In this document: one piece after another, positions 1 through 10,200 of the stretch
How positions within the stretch are numbered: the stretch's first letter is position 1
Layout of the letters: each line of letters starts with the position of its first letter
Origin: Agapetus fuscipes
Taxonomy: Eukaryota; Arthropoda; Insecta; Trichoptera; Glossosomatidae
Assembly (NCBI GenBank): GCA_951799405.1
Contig: OX637335.1
Coordinates: 16,124,342 to 16,188,341, forward strand
DNA: 64,000 nt
Reading direction: 5' to 3'
The notes under the pieces: generated by a model
Told to the model about the DNA's origin: nothing
Databases searched by the model: none
The model's input: the letters and a program-made list of their open reading frames with translations, nothing else
Position numbers and translations under genes: made by a program

Positions 1-730
1 ATAAACAATGTATAGTTCTGTAATTAAAAAGAAAAAAAGTATTTCCAAAATTGAGCACACGAAAAAAATGCTAAAAATGTAAAAAAACGTGTTTTTTAAA
101 ATATTTTTTTGTGATAGCAATTCTTAAGTTATATATTTTGTGTAAACTTTATAATTAAGATAAAAAAATAATAAACATGCTTGATTTTTTTTCATTCCTA
201 TAACTATTTTGCTAAGACCATAAAGTGTAAGAAATAAAAACGACAGATTTAGCTTTATAACGCGCCTTAAGTTGGAAAGTTTGGATACCCTTGATTTCAA
301 ATGAAAAAGATAAATTATGCGTGCACAAATACATTCACATACATATTCTCCTCAACTGCCATTTTTTGCTATTTTTTTACTACTTAAATATATATGTTTT
401 TTATTTCTGTATAGATTCAAATGGCAATTTTTTTTTACAAAATGATGATTCAGTTAGCTTATCTTTTGACCTTCAAAACATCTTTTAAAATTAAGTAATT
501 TTAAATATTAAAGTTGATATTTGCCAAAATCTGAGACTGCCTGATTTAAAATCTGCCAATGGGACATAAAAAAAAAACTATCATGTCTGTGTGTAGAATA
601 GTCGTAGTTTTAAATTTTTATATAAATGTAAAGATTTATACATATTTTTTAATAAAGCTGTTACATTTTTGTAATGCTGCCATAATATTTGTGTTTTATT
701 TTATTTAAATGTGATTTTGCCAAAAAATAG
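1..730. other. AT-rich stretch, nothing recognised
   Basis: Very AT-rich with many A and T runs. The only open frames are short and of low complexity. I see no exon, repeat family or structured element here. Confidence 0.5.
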
Positions 731-784
731 ATTGGGATAACATAGACTGAGATGGAGCTATGTCTTCCCAATTGCTCTATATGG

Positions 785-1065
785 TAGGGAGGGATGGACG
801 CTCACGCAGGCACTGGAGAGATGAATTGAAGCTAGATGTGTTTCTACCGAGAAATGCTTCAGATCTCTTGGCGTGATCGGGTCACAAATGAAGAGTCCTC
901 CGATGTATGTACACCAGAAAGGAGCTTCTGCCAACCATTAAGCAGAGAAAGCTTATGTACTTCGGTTACATTTTGAGAAATGAGAAATACTGTCTCCTTC
1001 ATCTTATCAAACAGGGTAAGATTGAAGGGACAAGATCTCAGGGACGCCGAAGGACATCTAAAATC
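785..1065 (+). mobile_element. Degenerate LINE fragment (C-terminal part of an endonuclease-RT ORF)
   Basis: Conceptual translation gives the C-terminal signature of insect endonuclease-reverse transcriptase LINEs: an ISWRDRVTNEE block, then after a frameshift near 900 RKELLPTIKQRKLMYFGYIL and a GKIEGTRSQGRRR block. The frame is broken, so it is a fossil. It ends against the tail of an RTE-type 3' UTR repeat that lies in the opposite orientation. Confidence 0.65.
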
Positions 1066-1315
1066 TAATCTAAATCTAAGCTGCAAAGATATGTATCATT
1101 TGAGATTCATATTAAATGCATTCCCACAAGCAGACATGCATAATTTCGCGCTCATACATGCCGCATGTGGACCTACAATATAAAAACCCAATCTCAAATG
1201 AACATAAGCCCTGCAACTCTTGCCGACCTTCCCTGAAAAAGGGGTGACATTGGCAAAGTGAACCATTTTTTACAGTATGGGTGGTCAGCCTCATACCAAC
1301 CTATCAGTCAAGGAA
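1066..1315 (-). repeat. RTE-like LINE 3' UTR repeat, full unit
   Basis: Read on the - strand it begins CCTTGACTGATAGGTTGG, has the GGCTGACCACCCATACTGTAAAA block, the GTGTCACCCC and TTCAGGGAAGG blocks and ends in CTTTGCAGCTTAGATT. Copies at 10041 and 11936 directly follow a LINE ORF, which identifies this unit as a LINE 3' UTR. Confidence 0.75.
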
Positions 1316-1326
1316 TACAAGTAATT

Positions 1327-1725
1327 ATTTATCTATAATCTAAGCTGCAAAGATATGTTAACATTAAAGGCTTTTTGAGTAAATAAATCAAATAAGCATT
1401 AAACAATTAAACAGTAAAAACTTAAAGCCTACAAAACATATTCTTTAAAAATAGTGAAAAATATTTTTTAAAACCCTCAGCTTTAAACGCCAGCATTACA
1501 GATCAACCGCCATTTCTTTCGGTCCTTGCATACTTCTTTCATTTCACCCAGAGTCATAACCTTTTTCATACAAGCTCTCCTTTTATTATGACTCTGGATG
1601 TCCCATTCATTCGCTATTTCGGAAATTTGGTCCATCCATACCTTTCTCGGCCTTCCTCTACCATGACATCCATCTTTTCTTGCAGCATATTATACTTTCT
1701 TCGTCAGTCTTTCATTGTGGCTGAA
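1327..1725 (-). mobile_element. RTE-like LINE 3' end with shortened UTR
   Basis: The reverse strand encodes the GRGRPRKVWMDQI / EMKEVCKDRKKWRLICD end of the same ORF seen at 8936-9943, followed by an AT-rich spacer and only the last part of the 3' UTR (CTTTGCAGCTTAGATTATAG). The middle of the usual 3' UTR is absent, so this copy carries an internal deletion. Confidence 0.65.
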
Positions 1726-1727
1726 AA

Positions 1728-1890
1728 ACCTGTGACAGTGGTTCGGCAGAAGCACAAAGTCCCTGTTTCGAACCGCAGCATCCAAAGTCAAAATAGCCAT
1801 GATGACCGCCGATCTTCGCTAGAAGTGGCACGAAAAGAAGAAGAATATCTTTGCAACTTAGATTATAGACTTGTAATACGTCAATGATTT
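1728..1890 (-). repeat. Dispersed repeat, second copy at 21845-21985
   Basis: On the - strand a stretch of about 120 bp with TGGCTATTTTGACTTTGGATG matches a segment in the opposite orientation at 21845-21985 with scattered substitutions. The family is not identified; it may be another LINE segment. A partial LINE tail (TTTGCAACTTAGATTATAG) follows at 1850-1870 on the + strand. Confidence 0.5.
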
Positions 1891-2349
1891 TATCAAACCC
1901 ATCATCCTTTATTATATTACCCTTCATCGTCGTCTTTCGTCGTCACTCGCTTTGAGTTTCGATTTTCAAAACTAATGCCGTCACAGCAGATGAAATACAT
2001 TTGCAAACATAGAAAAGAAAATTTTGTATATATGCTGCAAAACAGGACCATTCATGTATGTGTTTGAGAAACACACTCGAATACACTATAACTTCTTTCA
2101 ATATTTACAAAAAAAAAATTTTTTTTCGTAAAACAGTAGTTTTTAGTAGAAGTACTTATAATTTCTGAAAAAAGTATTTTTTAAAAAGCCGCCACATTTT
2201 TTAAAATCTGTTTTTGTTTTGTATTGAAATATAAGAAAATGTATGCAAAATGGCAAAAAACTAAATAGACATCTAGCGGCAAAATTCGAAAGTTTTTTTT
2301 TTTTTTGGATTTTTTTTTTTTATTTGATACAAATCAAAAAAACAACAAA

Positions 2350-3060
2350 CAAAAAAAATAAAAATGGATTTAAATCTATAATCTTAGTTGCAAAGATATA
2401 TTACAACATTCTCACAAGCAGACACGTATAAGTTCACACTTACACATGTCCCATATGGACCAAAAAACCCAATCTAAGATATTATGTTGAGTTTACAGAT
2501 ACTATAATATATAATCTATAATATATAATCTAAGTTGCAAGGATATATTCATTTACAGCTCTCAGATGCATACCCATAAACAAGCACGTGTAGTTCGCGC
2601 TTACAAATGCTGAATGTGTACTTACAAATAAAATCCAAACCTCAAATGAACATAAGCCCTACAACTTTTGCCGACCTTCCCTGACACAGAGGTCTATAAT
2701 CTAAGTTGCAAGGATGTATATAGATTCAAAGCTCATATACGATGCATGCCCACAAACAAACTTTTGCCTGTAACTTTTGCCAACCTTCCCTGGAACAGGG
2801 GTCTAATCTAATTTAATCTAAGCTGCAAAGATATATGTCATTTAAGATTTATATTAAATGCATTCCCACAAGCAGACATGTATAATTTCGCGCTTACACA
2901 TGCCGCATGTGGACCTACAATATAAAAACCCAATCTCAAATGAACATAAGCCCTGCAACTCTTGCCGTCGTTCCCTGAAACAGGGATGACATTGGCAAAG
3001 TGAACTATTTTTACAGCATGGGTGGTCAGCCGCATACCAACCTATAAGTCCAGGAATATA
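2350..3060 (-). repeat. Cluster of RTE-like LINE 3' UTR copies, tail to head
   Basis: Four partial copies are stacked in one orientation (about 2350-2480, 2510-2695, 2696-2800 and 2806-3056), each beginning in the + strand sense with a TCTAATCTAAG(C/T)TGCAA tail. Only 2806-3056 is nearly complete. The pile-up suggests repeated insertion into the TTAGA-type tails of older copies. Confidence 0.7.
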
Positions 3061-3209
3061 CACGACAAATTTCATTTTTTAAATCAACAAATAATAATAT
3101 GTCTGGACATCAAAACTAAAAACAAAACCAATTTTATTTAATTTGGATCTGTTATGTGGGTTATGTGTATTTGTAATTAAGAATTTTTGTAAATCATTTA
3201 TATTTTTTT

Positions 3210-3450
3210 GTGCTCCTTAACTGTTGGTGTGAGGCTGACCCCCCGTGCTGTAAAAATCGGTTCACTTTTGCCAATGCCACCCCGGTTCAGGGAACGGCGG
3301 CAGGAGTTGCAAGATTTATGTTCACGTGAGGTTTTGTTTATTTTTATGCACACATGCAAAATGTGTAGGCGCGAACCTACATGTGCCTGTCTGTGGGCAT
3401 GCATTTAATATGAGTCTTAAATGTTAACATATCTTTGCAGCTTAGATTAT
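3210..3450 (+). repeat. RTE-like LINE 3' UTR, divergent subfamily
   Basis: Same block order as the common unit, but with GGCTGACCCCCCGTGCTG, TTTTGCCAATGCCACCCC and GGAACGGCGGCAGGAG variants. The same variants occur at 46428-46690, so these two form a subfamily. The tail is ATAGATAG rather than ATTAG. Confidence 0.65.
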
Positions 3451-3454
3451 AGAT

Positions 3455-3640
3455 AGATAGCCGCCAAAATTACAGATCAACCGCCATTTCTTTCTGTCCT
3501 TAAATACTTCTTAAATTTCCTCCAGAGTAATAACCTTCTTCATACAGGCTCTTCTTTTGTTGGGTGACATTGGCAAAGTGCAACATTTTTTAACAGTTTG
3601 GGTGGTCAGCCTCATACCAACATATAAGTCAACGACTATA
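3455..3640 (-). mobile_element. RTE-like LINE 3' fragments, rearranged
   Basis: The reverse complement of 3455-3555 encodes the end of the LINE ORF (KKVITLEE-like, then a GRKKWRLICNFGG-like end). It joins directly to the head of a 3' UTR unit in the same orientation (3560-3640), out of the normal order, so this is a rearranged remnant. Confidence 0.55.
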
Positions 3641-3810
3641 ATGGAGCAAATTAAAACCGGTTTCTTTTTTTATTTGCTTTTAGTTTTCTTTCTTTTGTTA
3701 AAAGACTTAAAAAATTTTTTTTTTACAAAAACTGCATTTTTTTACATGTTTTCTAATGATTGATTCCCTAGATGCAAAACTATGTGCAATATACACATTG
3801 CCTAATGTTA

Positions 3811-3857
3811 AGGGGTTGGGCTGCGTAGCAGCCAGGGGCGGAGCCCCTAGTATTATT
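3811..3857. repeat. Double hairpin ending in CTAG-T, Helitron-like terminus
   Basis: Two short hairpins are adjacent: GCTGC-gta-GCAGC and GGGGC-gga-GCCCC, the second followed at once by CTAGT. A GC-rich hairpin just before a CTRR end next to a T is the hallmark of Helitron 3' ends. I found neither a matching 5' end nor a second copy, so the assignment is weak. Confidence 0.3.
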
Positions 3858-3899
3858 TAAATTTTTCAAAGTTACCGCTCTTTTTAGTTTTTAAATCAT

Positions 3900-4650
3900 C
3901 CGTTAGGTGTCAGACGTTCTGTCATGTTTATGAAATAATCGCATTGCATTTTTTTAGACGGAAAATGGCTTAGGCAGCCTTGGCAAACAAATCAGTACAG
4001 ACAAACGTGAGTAAATGAACATTTTCGTGATGAAATATACTTACAAAACTAGGAAATATCGATGAAAATTGCTTTAGAAGTCGCCCGCCGATGGAGGGTG
4101 GAACTATTTGCCTTTCCGAGAGAAATGTCTACGGCGCAGACTCCAACAAAATGGCGGCCCGACATAATAATAAAGTGTGTGCGATTGGCGTTTGCTTATG
4201 CCGATCGATATTCATGGACGACTATAAGTATTACGGGTGTTCCTCGCATTTGGTGTCCTTCAATTTTAATGTGGCCAAGATGCTGGAAAAAAGTGGAAAG
4301 TGAAATTACGAGTATGTTACATCACAAGGATTCCACGGAGGCCTGCAATCAGGGTAAAATGTGTTCCAGTGCACGCAGGTGCGTACGCAGCCGTAGTCTT
4401 TGAGGATTCACTGGGCCTGCCCGAACTGCGAGCCTTTCCAATAATGTCCATTCATTTCTTGTTTACCTGTCAGTCGCAGAAGGCGAAACTCCAACTATGC
4501 CGAAACGTCAAAACCAAGAGCTTCCGCTCGACACCTCTAACATCTCCTCTATGTCTTCAATTACCTTTTATCATCATTTTTATTCTATGCTCGTCGCTAC
4601 AGCTTACCCACAATACCCTGTAAGTTCTAAGGGTTCCATTGTGTGGATTT
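3900..4650. other. CpG-richer unassigned segment, possible upstream exon or promoter
   Basis: This is the most CpG-rich non-repeat stretch upstream of ewg. It has a possible small exon bounded by TTTTTTTAG and GTGAGT (about 3957-4008) and possible donors near 4375. The open frames (113, 70 and 107 aa) overlap in different frames and match nothing I know. It might hold a non-coding first exon of ewg, about 3 kb upstream of the first coding exon; this is inference from position and composition only. Confidence 0.25.
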
Positions 4651-5130
4651 TACAGGATTGCAGAGCCCAACATGCCTTACAAACATTATTTCTTTCATAT
4701 ATATTTTCAATTAACTTCCTTATAGTTAGTAAATGCCTTATTATTCAAAAGTACCTGCTGTTTTCAGGTGAAATGTAATCTCGGAATCATTATTGATTTT
4801 TGTACTTACATACAGGATAGCTGGATTGCCTGTCAATGTACTCACACTCAGGCTAACTAATGAAAAGGTTGATTTTACTGGATACTGATGGTTATTTGAG
4901 CTTCATAATTAATGCTAATTGGCAGGTCCTACTGAAAATGAAGCCGCAATACTTCCAAGTGCTAACTGCTTCATCTATATTTCTCTTTGCATGAATTTAA
5001 GTATATGTGTTAGAATTATTATACAATGTATTCATGCCTTATTTTGACTAGCATGTAACAAAAAAGCAAAATTGACAAAATTGAAAATATACTTAATTAA
5101 AGATTTTAAATGATGATTACGGTCGTTAGA

Positions 5131-5287
5131 CATTTTAAAGAATGAAAAAAACGGATTTTACTGACCGTGCATTATAGAGGACACACGTCTCCTGAGGACG
5201 TCGGATATGACTCCGACGAAACGTAGAGAAAATCGTTCTTCTCTTTTGCACGGTCAGTAAAATCCGTTTTTTTCATTCTTTAAAATG
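5131..5287. mobile_element. Fold-back element with 40-bp perfect arms
   Basis: Bases 5131-5170 are the exact reverse complement of 5248-5287, 40 out of 40. The 77-base loop contains CTCCTGAGGACGTCGG and GACGAAACGTAGAG. Similar loop words (GTGTCTCCTGA, CGAAACGT) recur near 32928-32960 and 34890-34920, so it belongs to a family of small non-autonomous elements. Confidence 0.75.
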
Positions 5288-5514
5288 AAAATATAATGTT
5301 TTTCTCAGCACTTCTGGGTTTCAACATCACACTTGGGTTTGGTTTTCTTGTTAAAAAAATCACTAGTGTTATAGACCTCCTAATTCTTTGAAATGTGCAG
5401 AGTCTCCCGCACAGGCTTCCTTAAAAAAATGACAGTTATGTATGTATATGTACAAGGAGAATGTATTTAGAAGCTACACATAATCAAAATGGGGCATTTT
5501 TGTGTGTGTCACAC

Positions 5515-5757
5515 CTAGGTTGGTATGCGGCTGACCACCCATACTGTAAAAAAAATGGTTCACTTTGCCAATGTCACCCCTGTTTCAGGGAAGGACGGCA
5601 AGAGTTGCAGGGCTTATGTTCATTCGAGATTGGGTTTTTATATTGTCAGTCAACATGCGGCACGTTTAACCGTGAACTTATACATGTCTGCTTATGGGAA
5701 TGCATTTAATATGAATCTCAAATGATATATATCTTTGCAACTTAGATTTATATTTAG
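5515..5757 (+). repeat. RTE-like LINE 3' UTR repeat, full unit
   Basis: Complete block order from the GGTTGGTATGCGGCTGACC head to the CTTTGCAACTTAGATTTA tail, with no LINE coding sequence in front. It is an extremely 5'-truncated copy. Confidence 0.75.
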
Positions 5758-5964
5758 ACGCCTTTTCTAAAAAAACACATTCATATGATTAGTAGTGGGG
5801 CTTGAGAGAGGGCAGCTGCTGTGATTTGTTGTTTTGGTTTATTGTTTTGTCGTCTCCATGTTTTGGCGCGCCGCCCACGCTATGACGTCAGCATGACAAC
5901 ATCCTGATCATGCCTTCGCCGACTCCCAAAGGCTCGAGGATATTACCCCAAGTATAAAATTTGG

Positions 5965-6102
5965 TTTGGAGATTGGGTTTTTATATTGCAGGTCCACATG
6001 CGGCATGTGTTAGCGCGAAATTATACATGTCTGCTTGTGGGAATGCATTTAATATAAATCTTAAATGATATATATCTTTGCAGCTTAGATTAGATTAGAT
6101 TA
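5965..6102 (+). repeat. RTE-like LINE 3' UTR, 3' half with (ATTAG)n tail
   Basis: Starts within the GAGATTGGGTTTTTATATTG block and runs through CTTTGCAGCTTAGATTAGATTAG. The tail of about four ATTAG units shows the microsatellite end of the family clearly. Confidence 0.7.
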
Positions 6103-6117
6103 GACACCTCATGGGCT

Positions 6118-6312
6118 TCTGAAATCACCGATAAGAATTTTTGTAAAGATGCGTCTTTAGTGCTCCTTTGAAGATACCAACAGATTTTGCCTTTCTCACA
6201 TTAGGTGATAGTCAGTTCCACTCCATCGGGCCAGCAAATCGGAAAGTACAAAATTAGTGCGTGTCTGACGGTACGGCTAGACTAAGTCAACCACCCCGTC
6301 CCTCACAGATCT
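6118..6312 (-). mobile_element. L2/CR1-like LINE ORF2 C-terminal fragment
   Basis: The - strand reads RFAGPMEWN, a stop, LSPNVRKAKSVGIFKGALKT, then HLY. This is the conserved FAGP..WN.LP..VR...SV..FK..LKTHLF end of L2/CR1-type ORF2 proteins, with one nonsense codon. The segment 6255-6305 is repeated at 6943-6992. Confidence 0.65.
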
Positions 6313-6319
6313 GAAACCG

Positions 6320-6893
6320 ATGAGGCTGACCACCTATACTGCTAAAATCGTTCATTTTGCCAATGTCACCCCTTCTTGAGGGAAGGTTGGCAAAATTAGA
6401 AGGGTTATGTTGATTTGAGGCTTGCATTTTAATTTGTAAGTACACATTCAGCATGTGTAAATGCAAACTTACACGTGTCTGTTTTAGGGCACGCATTTGA
6501 TATGAGTTTGGAATGTTAATATATTGATACCCCACACTCGACTAATGAAGGCCCTGGATTTCGCCGCCTGTCGAACTCCTTGACAAAACTTAATCCTACA
6601 CGCTGATTGGCCGGCGTTTGACAATACACCGGCCGATCCAAATTAATTAAAAGATCTGACAAAATATGTAATTTTAATGAAAAGTGGGGACTTTGTCTCA
6701 TCAAGGTCTCATCTCTTTGCTGAAGCGTAATAATTGTCATTGAGAGCCAGGGTCATTGAGAGTCTGTAACCTTGTACACTGTCAATTGTAAAAAAAAGAA
6801 AATAAAGAAAGTCAAATAAAAACAAACCAAGTCTTCCTCAATATTGATAGAGGGTATCAATATCTTGGCATCTCAGATGATAGATTATGTGTT
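6320..6893 (+). repeat. RTE-like LINE 3' UTR interrupted by a solo LTR
   Basis: The 3' UTR runs from 6320 to 6524, stops in the word TGTTAATAT, and resumes at 6860 with ATATCTTGGCATCTCAGAT followed by a GATAGATTAT tail. The 335 bp between are the solo LTR described separately, so the two halves form a natural empty site once it is removed. Confidence 0.75.
6525..6859. mobile_element. Solo LTR with 4-bp target duplication
   Basis: The segment starts TGATACCC and ends GGGTATCA, the short terminal inverted repeats expected of an LTR beginning TG and ending CA. It is flanked on both sides by ATAT (6521-6524 and 6860-6863). It lies inside a LINE 3' UTR whose reading continues across the insertion. 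An AATAAA occurs near 6799. No gag or pol sequence is present, as expected after LTR-LTR recombination. A 4-bp duplication fits Gypsy or Bel/Pao; the family is not assigned. Confidence 0.7.
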
Positions 6894-6995
6894 TGTTTAC
6901 TTGCAGGTGGTAGTTAATAGAGCGCGATCACGCTGGCTGACCAGATGGTACGGCTGGATCAAGTCAACCACTCCATGTCCCGCAGATCTGAGCGC
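6884..6995 (+). pseudogene. Decayed duplicate of the ewg first coding exon start
   Basis: Bases 6888-6948 match 7021-7092 closely: GTTTGTTTACTTGCAGGTGG against GTTTGTTTGCTTGCAGGTGG, then the GTAGTTAATAGAGCGC and GATCACGCTGGC blocks. The copy lacks about 11 bases found in the real exon. It then passes into the LINE-derived segment also seen at 6255-6305. It keeps the acceptor AG but has no downstream coding sequence, so it is probably inert or a decoy acceptor. Confidence 0.6.
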
Positions 6996-7037
6996 TTATT
7001 CTATTTATTGTCACGCTGTATGTTTGTTTGCTTGCAG

Positions 7038-7282
7038 GTGGTAGTTGATAGAGCGCATCACACTGTTAGCGATCACGCTGGCCGACCAGATGGTGACCCT
7101 GATGAACTCGGTGAGCACCGAGTCCCTGGACATGGTGGAGGAGGTGGAGGGGGGGCTGAGCGGGGGCTCGGAGGACGAGGACGACGGCTGCCCCTCCTCG
7201 CCGGGCTCCGTGTACGAGGACGGCGCGGACCTCATCGCCGTAGCCATGAGCGACGAGGTCACCGCGCAGCTGGCGGCCGCTG
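7038..7282 (+). CDS. ewg: ewg coding exon 1 (5' UTR plus residues 1-64)
   Basis: The acceptor is TTGCTTGCAG at 7037. An in-frame TAG at 7042 means coding cannot enter from upstream in this frame, so I place the start at ATG 7090 (MVTLMNSVSTESLDM). Open codons TTG 7045, CTG 7063 and CTG 7078 precede it, and a non-AUG start is possible. The peptide has the acidic DEDDGCPSSP segment and ADEV-like SDEVTAQLAAAG that precedes PVGMAAAAA in NRF-1 proteins. Donor CTG|GTAATT leaves phase 1. The exon is about 65 percent GC, in sharp contrast to its flanks. Confidence 0.88.
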
Positions 7283-10200
7283 GTAATTCATCATATCATC
7301 TTTGTACTTTGTATCGGTTGGGCGTAGGAGGTGATCCATTTCATCTCAAGGAATGCAGAACTGATCATTTTTTGATCAAGATGCGACTGGAAAATGTAGC
7401 TAATAAAAGTGCTAAAGCAAGAAATGCCGCATCTGTACACAACTCAATCGCTGAGAAATAAACTTATTTGGTTTATGATTAAAGATATATTGTATAGAAG
7501 CTCTCCACGCCTGAGGCACAGATTTTCCTAGTTAGGCATATGTATTAAAAAGCAGCATCCTATGTAAATCTTATGTAAAACACTTTTCATGGATAAATTA
7601 TTATTATTATTCAATAGTACATGCATAAGCGCTTTGTCTATTTGTATTATTTTTCAAAGCAGCAGCAGGTAGCATGTGACCAAATGCCAGGGTCTGACGA
7701 AGTGCCAGGTGATTTTTGTTTTGCTTCTCTCTTTTGAATTTAATGCCAATACTACTTTCTTTTCAATATTGTACTTATGTATAATTACATCTGAAAAATA
7801 AAAAAGTGAGAGACGTCCATCTATGAACGAACCTAAGTATTTATTTTTTTAGATGAAGGGAGAAGTATGTATGAAGAGAGTGATGAATGTTGAGGAAATG
7901 AAAGAGGTATGCAAGGACAGAAAAATGTGGCGACACATCTGCGGAGGTAGCGGCCACCCCTAGTGGAACGGCGGCAGGAAACAGTAACAGATGAAGGGGC
8001 CGGCCTCACGCCAATCACTTCAGCTGAATTGGGGGCTTTCAACTCCTGGGGGGCTGGTTCTTATTTCTTGTTAAGGCTTAGTAAACCTTGCCGGTATTAT
8101 AACTTGGATATAGAGTATAATGAACAAATTAACAATTTCAGGCCCTGTGGGGATGGCAGCTGCAGCCGCCATAGCCTCGTCAAAGAAACGGAAACGGCCG
8201 CACTCGTTTGAGACCAATCCTTCTATACGAAAACGACAACAAAACAGACTTCTCCGGAAATTGAGAGTAAGTATGCTTCTTTAGCCTAGTTATTTCAATA
8301 TGACAAAATATTTCAACAATTCAATAATAATTTCACATAATGAAACATCAAGAACTATGAATAAGAACGAACTAAGCTACACAAATAGTGTAACTTCTTA
8401 GCGCGTTTTCTCCAAAAGGGTGGTATGTTGCGAGAAGAACCTATTAATTTTTACAGGTACGGGGGACGGCTTTACGCCAACCATTTCAGTCATGAAATAA
8501 GCAACAGCTAGTAAACTGGTATTATATTTTGGGTTGGAAATAAGCATCAAAATAAGAAATCATTTCTAATACTATTTCTGTGATTTGAAACTGAGCTCTC
8601 AGCGTGGACAAGCACTCTACCAACTGAGCTATAAACCGGACAAACTCTTATTCTTTTATTACTGACTTTTTTTTTCCTTGACTTATAGGTTGTTATGCGG
8701 CTGACCACCCATAATATAAAAATTGGTTCACTTTGCCAATGTCACCCCTGTTTCAGGGAAGGACGGCAAGAGTTGCAAGGCTTATGTTCATTTGAGATTG
8801 GGTTTTTATATTGTAGGTCCACATGCGGCATGTGTTAGCGCGAAATTATACATATCTGCTTGTGGGAATGCATTTAGTATAAATCTTAAATGATATATAT
8901 CTTTGCAGCTTAGATTAGATTAGATTAGATTAGACTGGATATCCAATTCTGTAAGTGTTCGTATTGATGATGAGTATAGTGAATGGTTTGAAGTTTTTAA
9001 GGGTGTAAGGCAAGGCTGTGTGATGAGCCCATGGCTATTTAACATAGTCATGGACAAGTGTGTTCGAGATGCTAGACTTGATGATTGTGGATTAATGATA
9101 GGAGAGAGCAAAGTGAGTGTTCTACTGTATGCGGATGATGCTGTTCTTGTATCGGACTCAGCAGTAGAATTGCAAACGATGCTCTCTAGATTGAACGAAG
9201 CTCTGCTAGGTAATTATTTGAAATTGAATGCAAGTAAGACGAAAGTTTTGATTTTTGAAAGAAATGAAGAAAATACGAACTACGAATTTAGAATAAACGG
9301 AATGAATGTTGATGTGGTAAATGAGTTTGTATACTTGGGAAGTAAGTTTGAGAAAGATGGAAGAATGACAGGTGAACTTGAAAGAAGAGTAATGAAGGGC
9401 AGGTGTGTACTGGGTGCCACAGCTTGTATCGCCAAAAATCAAAATATATCTAAAAATGCTCGATTGGCGGTACGCAGTGGCATACTTTTAACCACCTTGA
9501 TGTATGGAAGCGAGGCCTGGACGGTGAATGAAAGTGAAATTAGTAAAGTCCATACTGTTGAAATGGACTTTCTAAGAAGTATGATTGGGAAAAAACGGAG
9601 TGACAGGGTGAGGAATGATTTTGTAAGAAAAGAATGTGGTGCAAAAGAAAGTGTGAAAGTGAAGATTAAAAGAAGTTTGTTAAGATGGTTTGGGCATATG
9701 GAGAGAATGAATGAGGAAAGACTGACGAAGAAAGTATATGTTGGTAGAATAGATGGATGTCGTGGTAGAGGAAGACCGAGAAAGGTATGGATGGACCAAA
9801 TATCCGAAATTGCGAATGAATGGAATATCCAGAGTCATAATAAAAGAAGAGCTTGTATGAAGAAGGTTATGACTCTGGAGGAAATGAAAGAAGTATGCAA
9901 GGATAGAAAGAAATGGCGGTTGATCTGTGATGTTGGCGGCTAGGGTTTGTTAAAGTGAAATTGGTTTTATGATTTAGTTTTTTATGTCCATGTATATATT
10001 GTTATTTTTATTCTTTGATTTAAAAAAAATGTAATTTTTCATGTATGTTCCTTGACTTATAGGTTGTTATGCGGCTGACCACCCATAATATAAAAATTGG
10101 TTCACTTTGCCAATGTCACCCCTGTTTCAGGGAAGGACGGCAAGAGTTGCAAGGCTTATGTTCATTTGAGATTGGGTTTTTATATTGTAGGTCCACATGC

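Noticed and set aside
5461..5725. Short ORFs of the type [27 protein letters not shown] seen in many places
   Set aside because: They are frames through the LINE 3' UTR repeat, occur in more than one frame and vary without coding constraint.
7011..7286. Frames on both strands overlapping ewg exon 1
   Set aside because: Shadow frames of a GC-rich exon; the NRF-1-like frame is the only one with family similarity.
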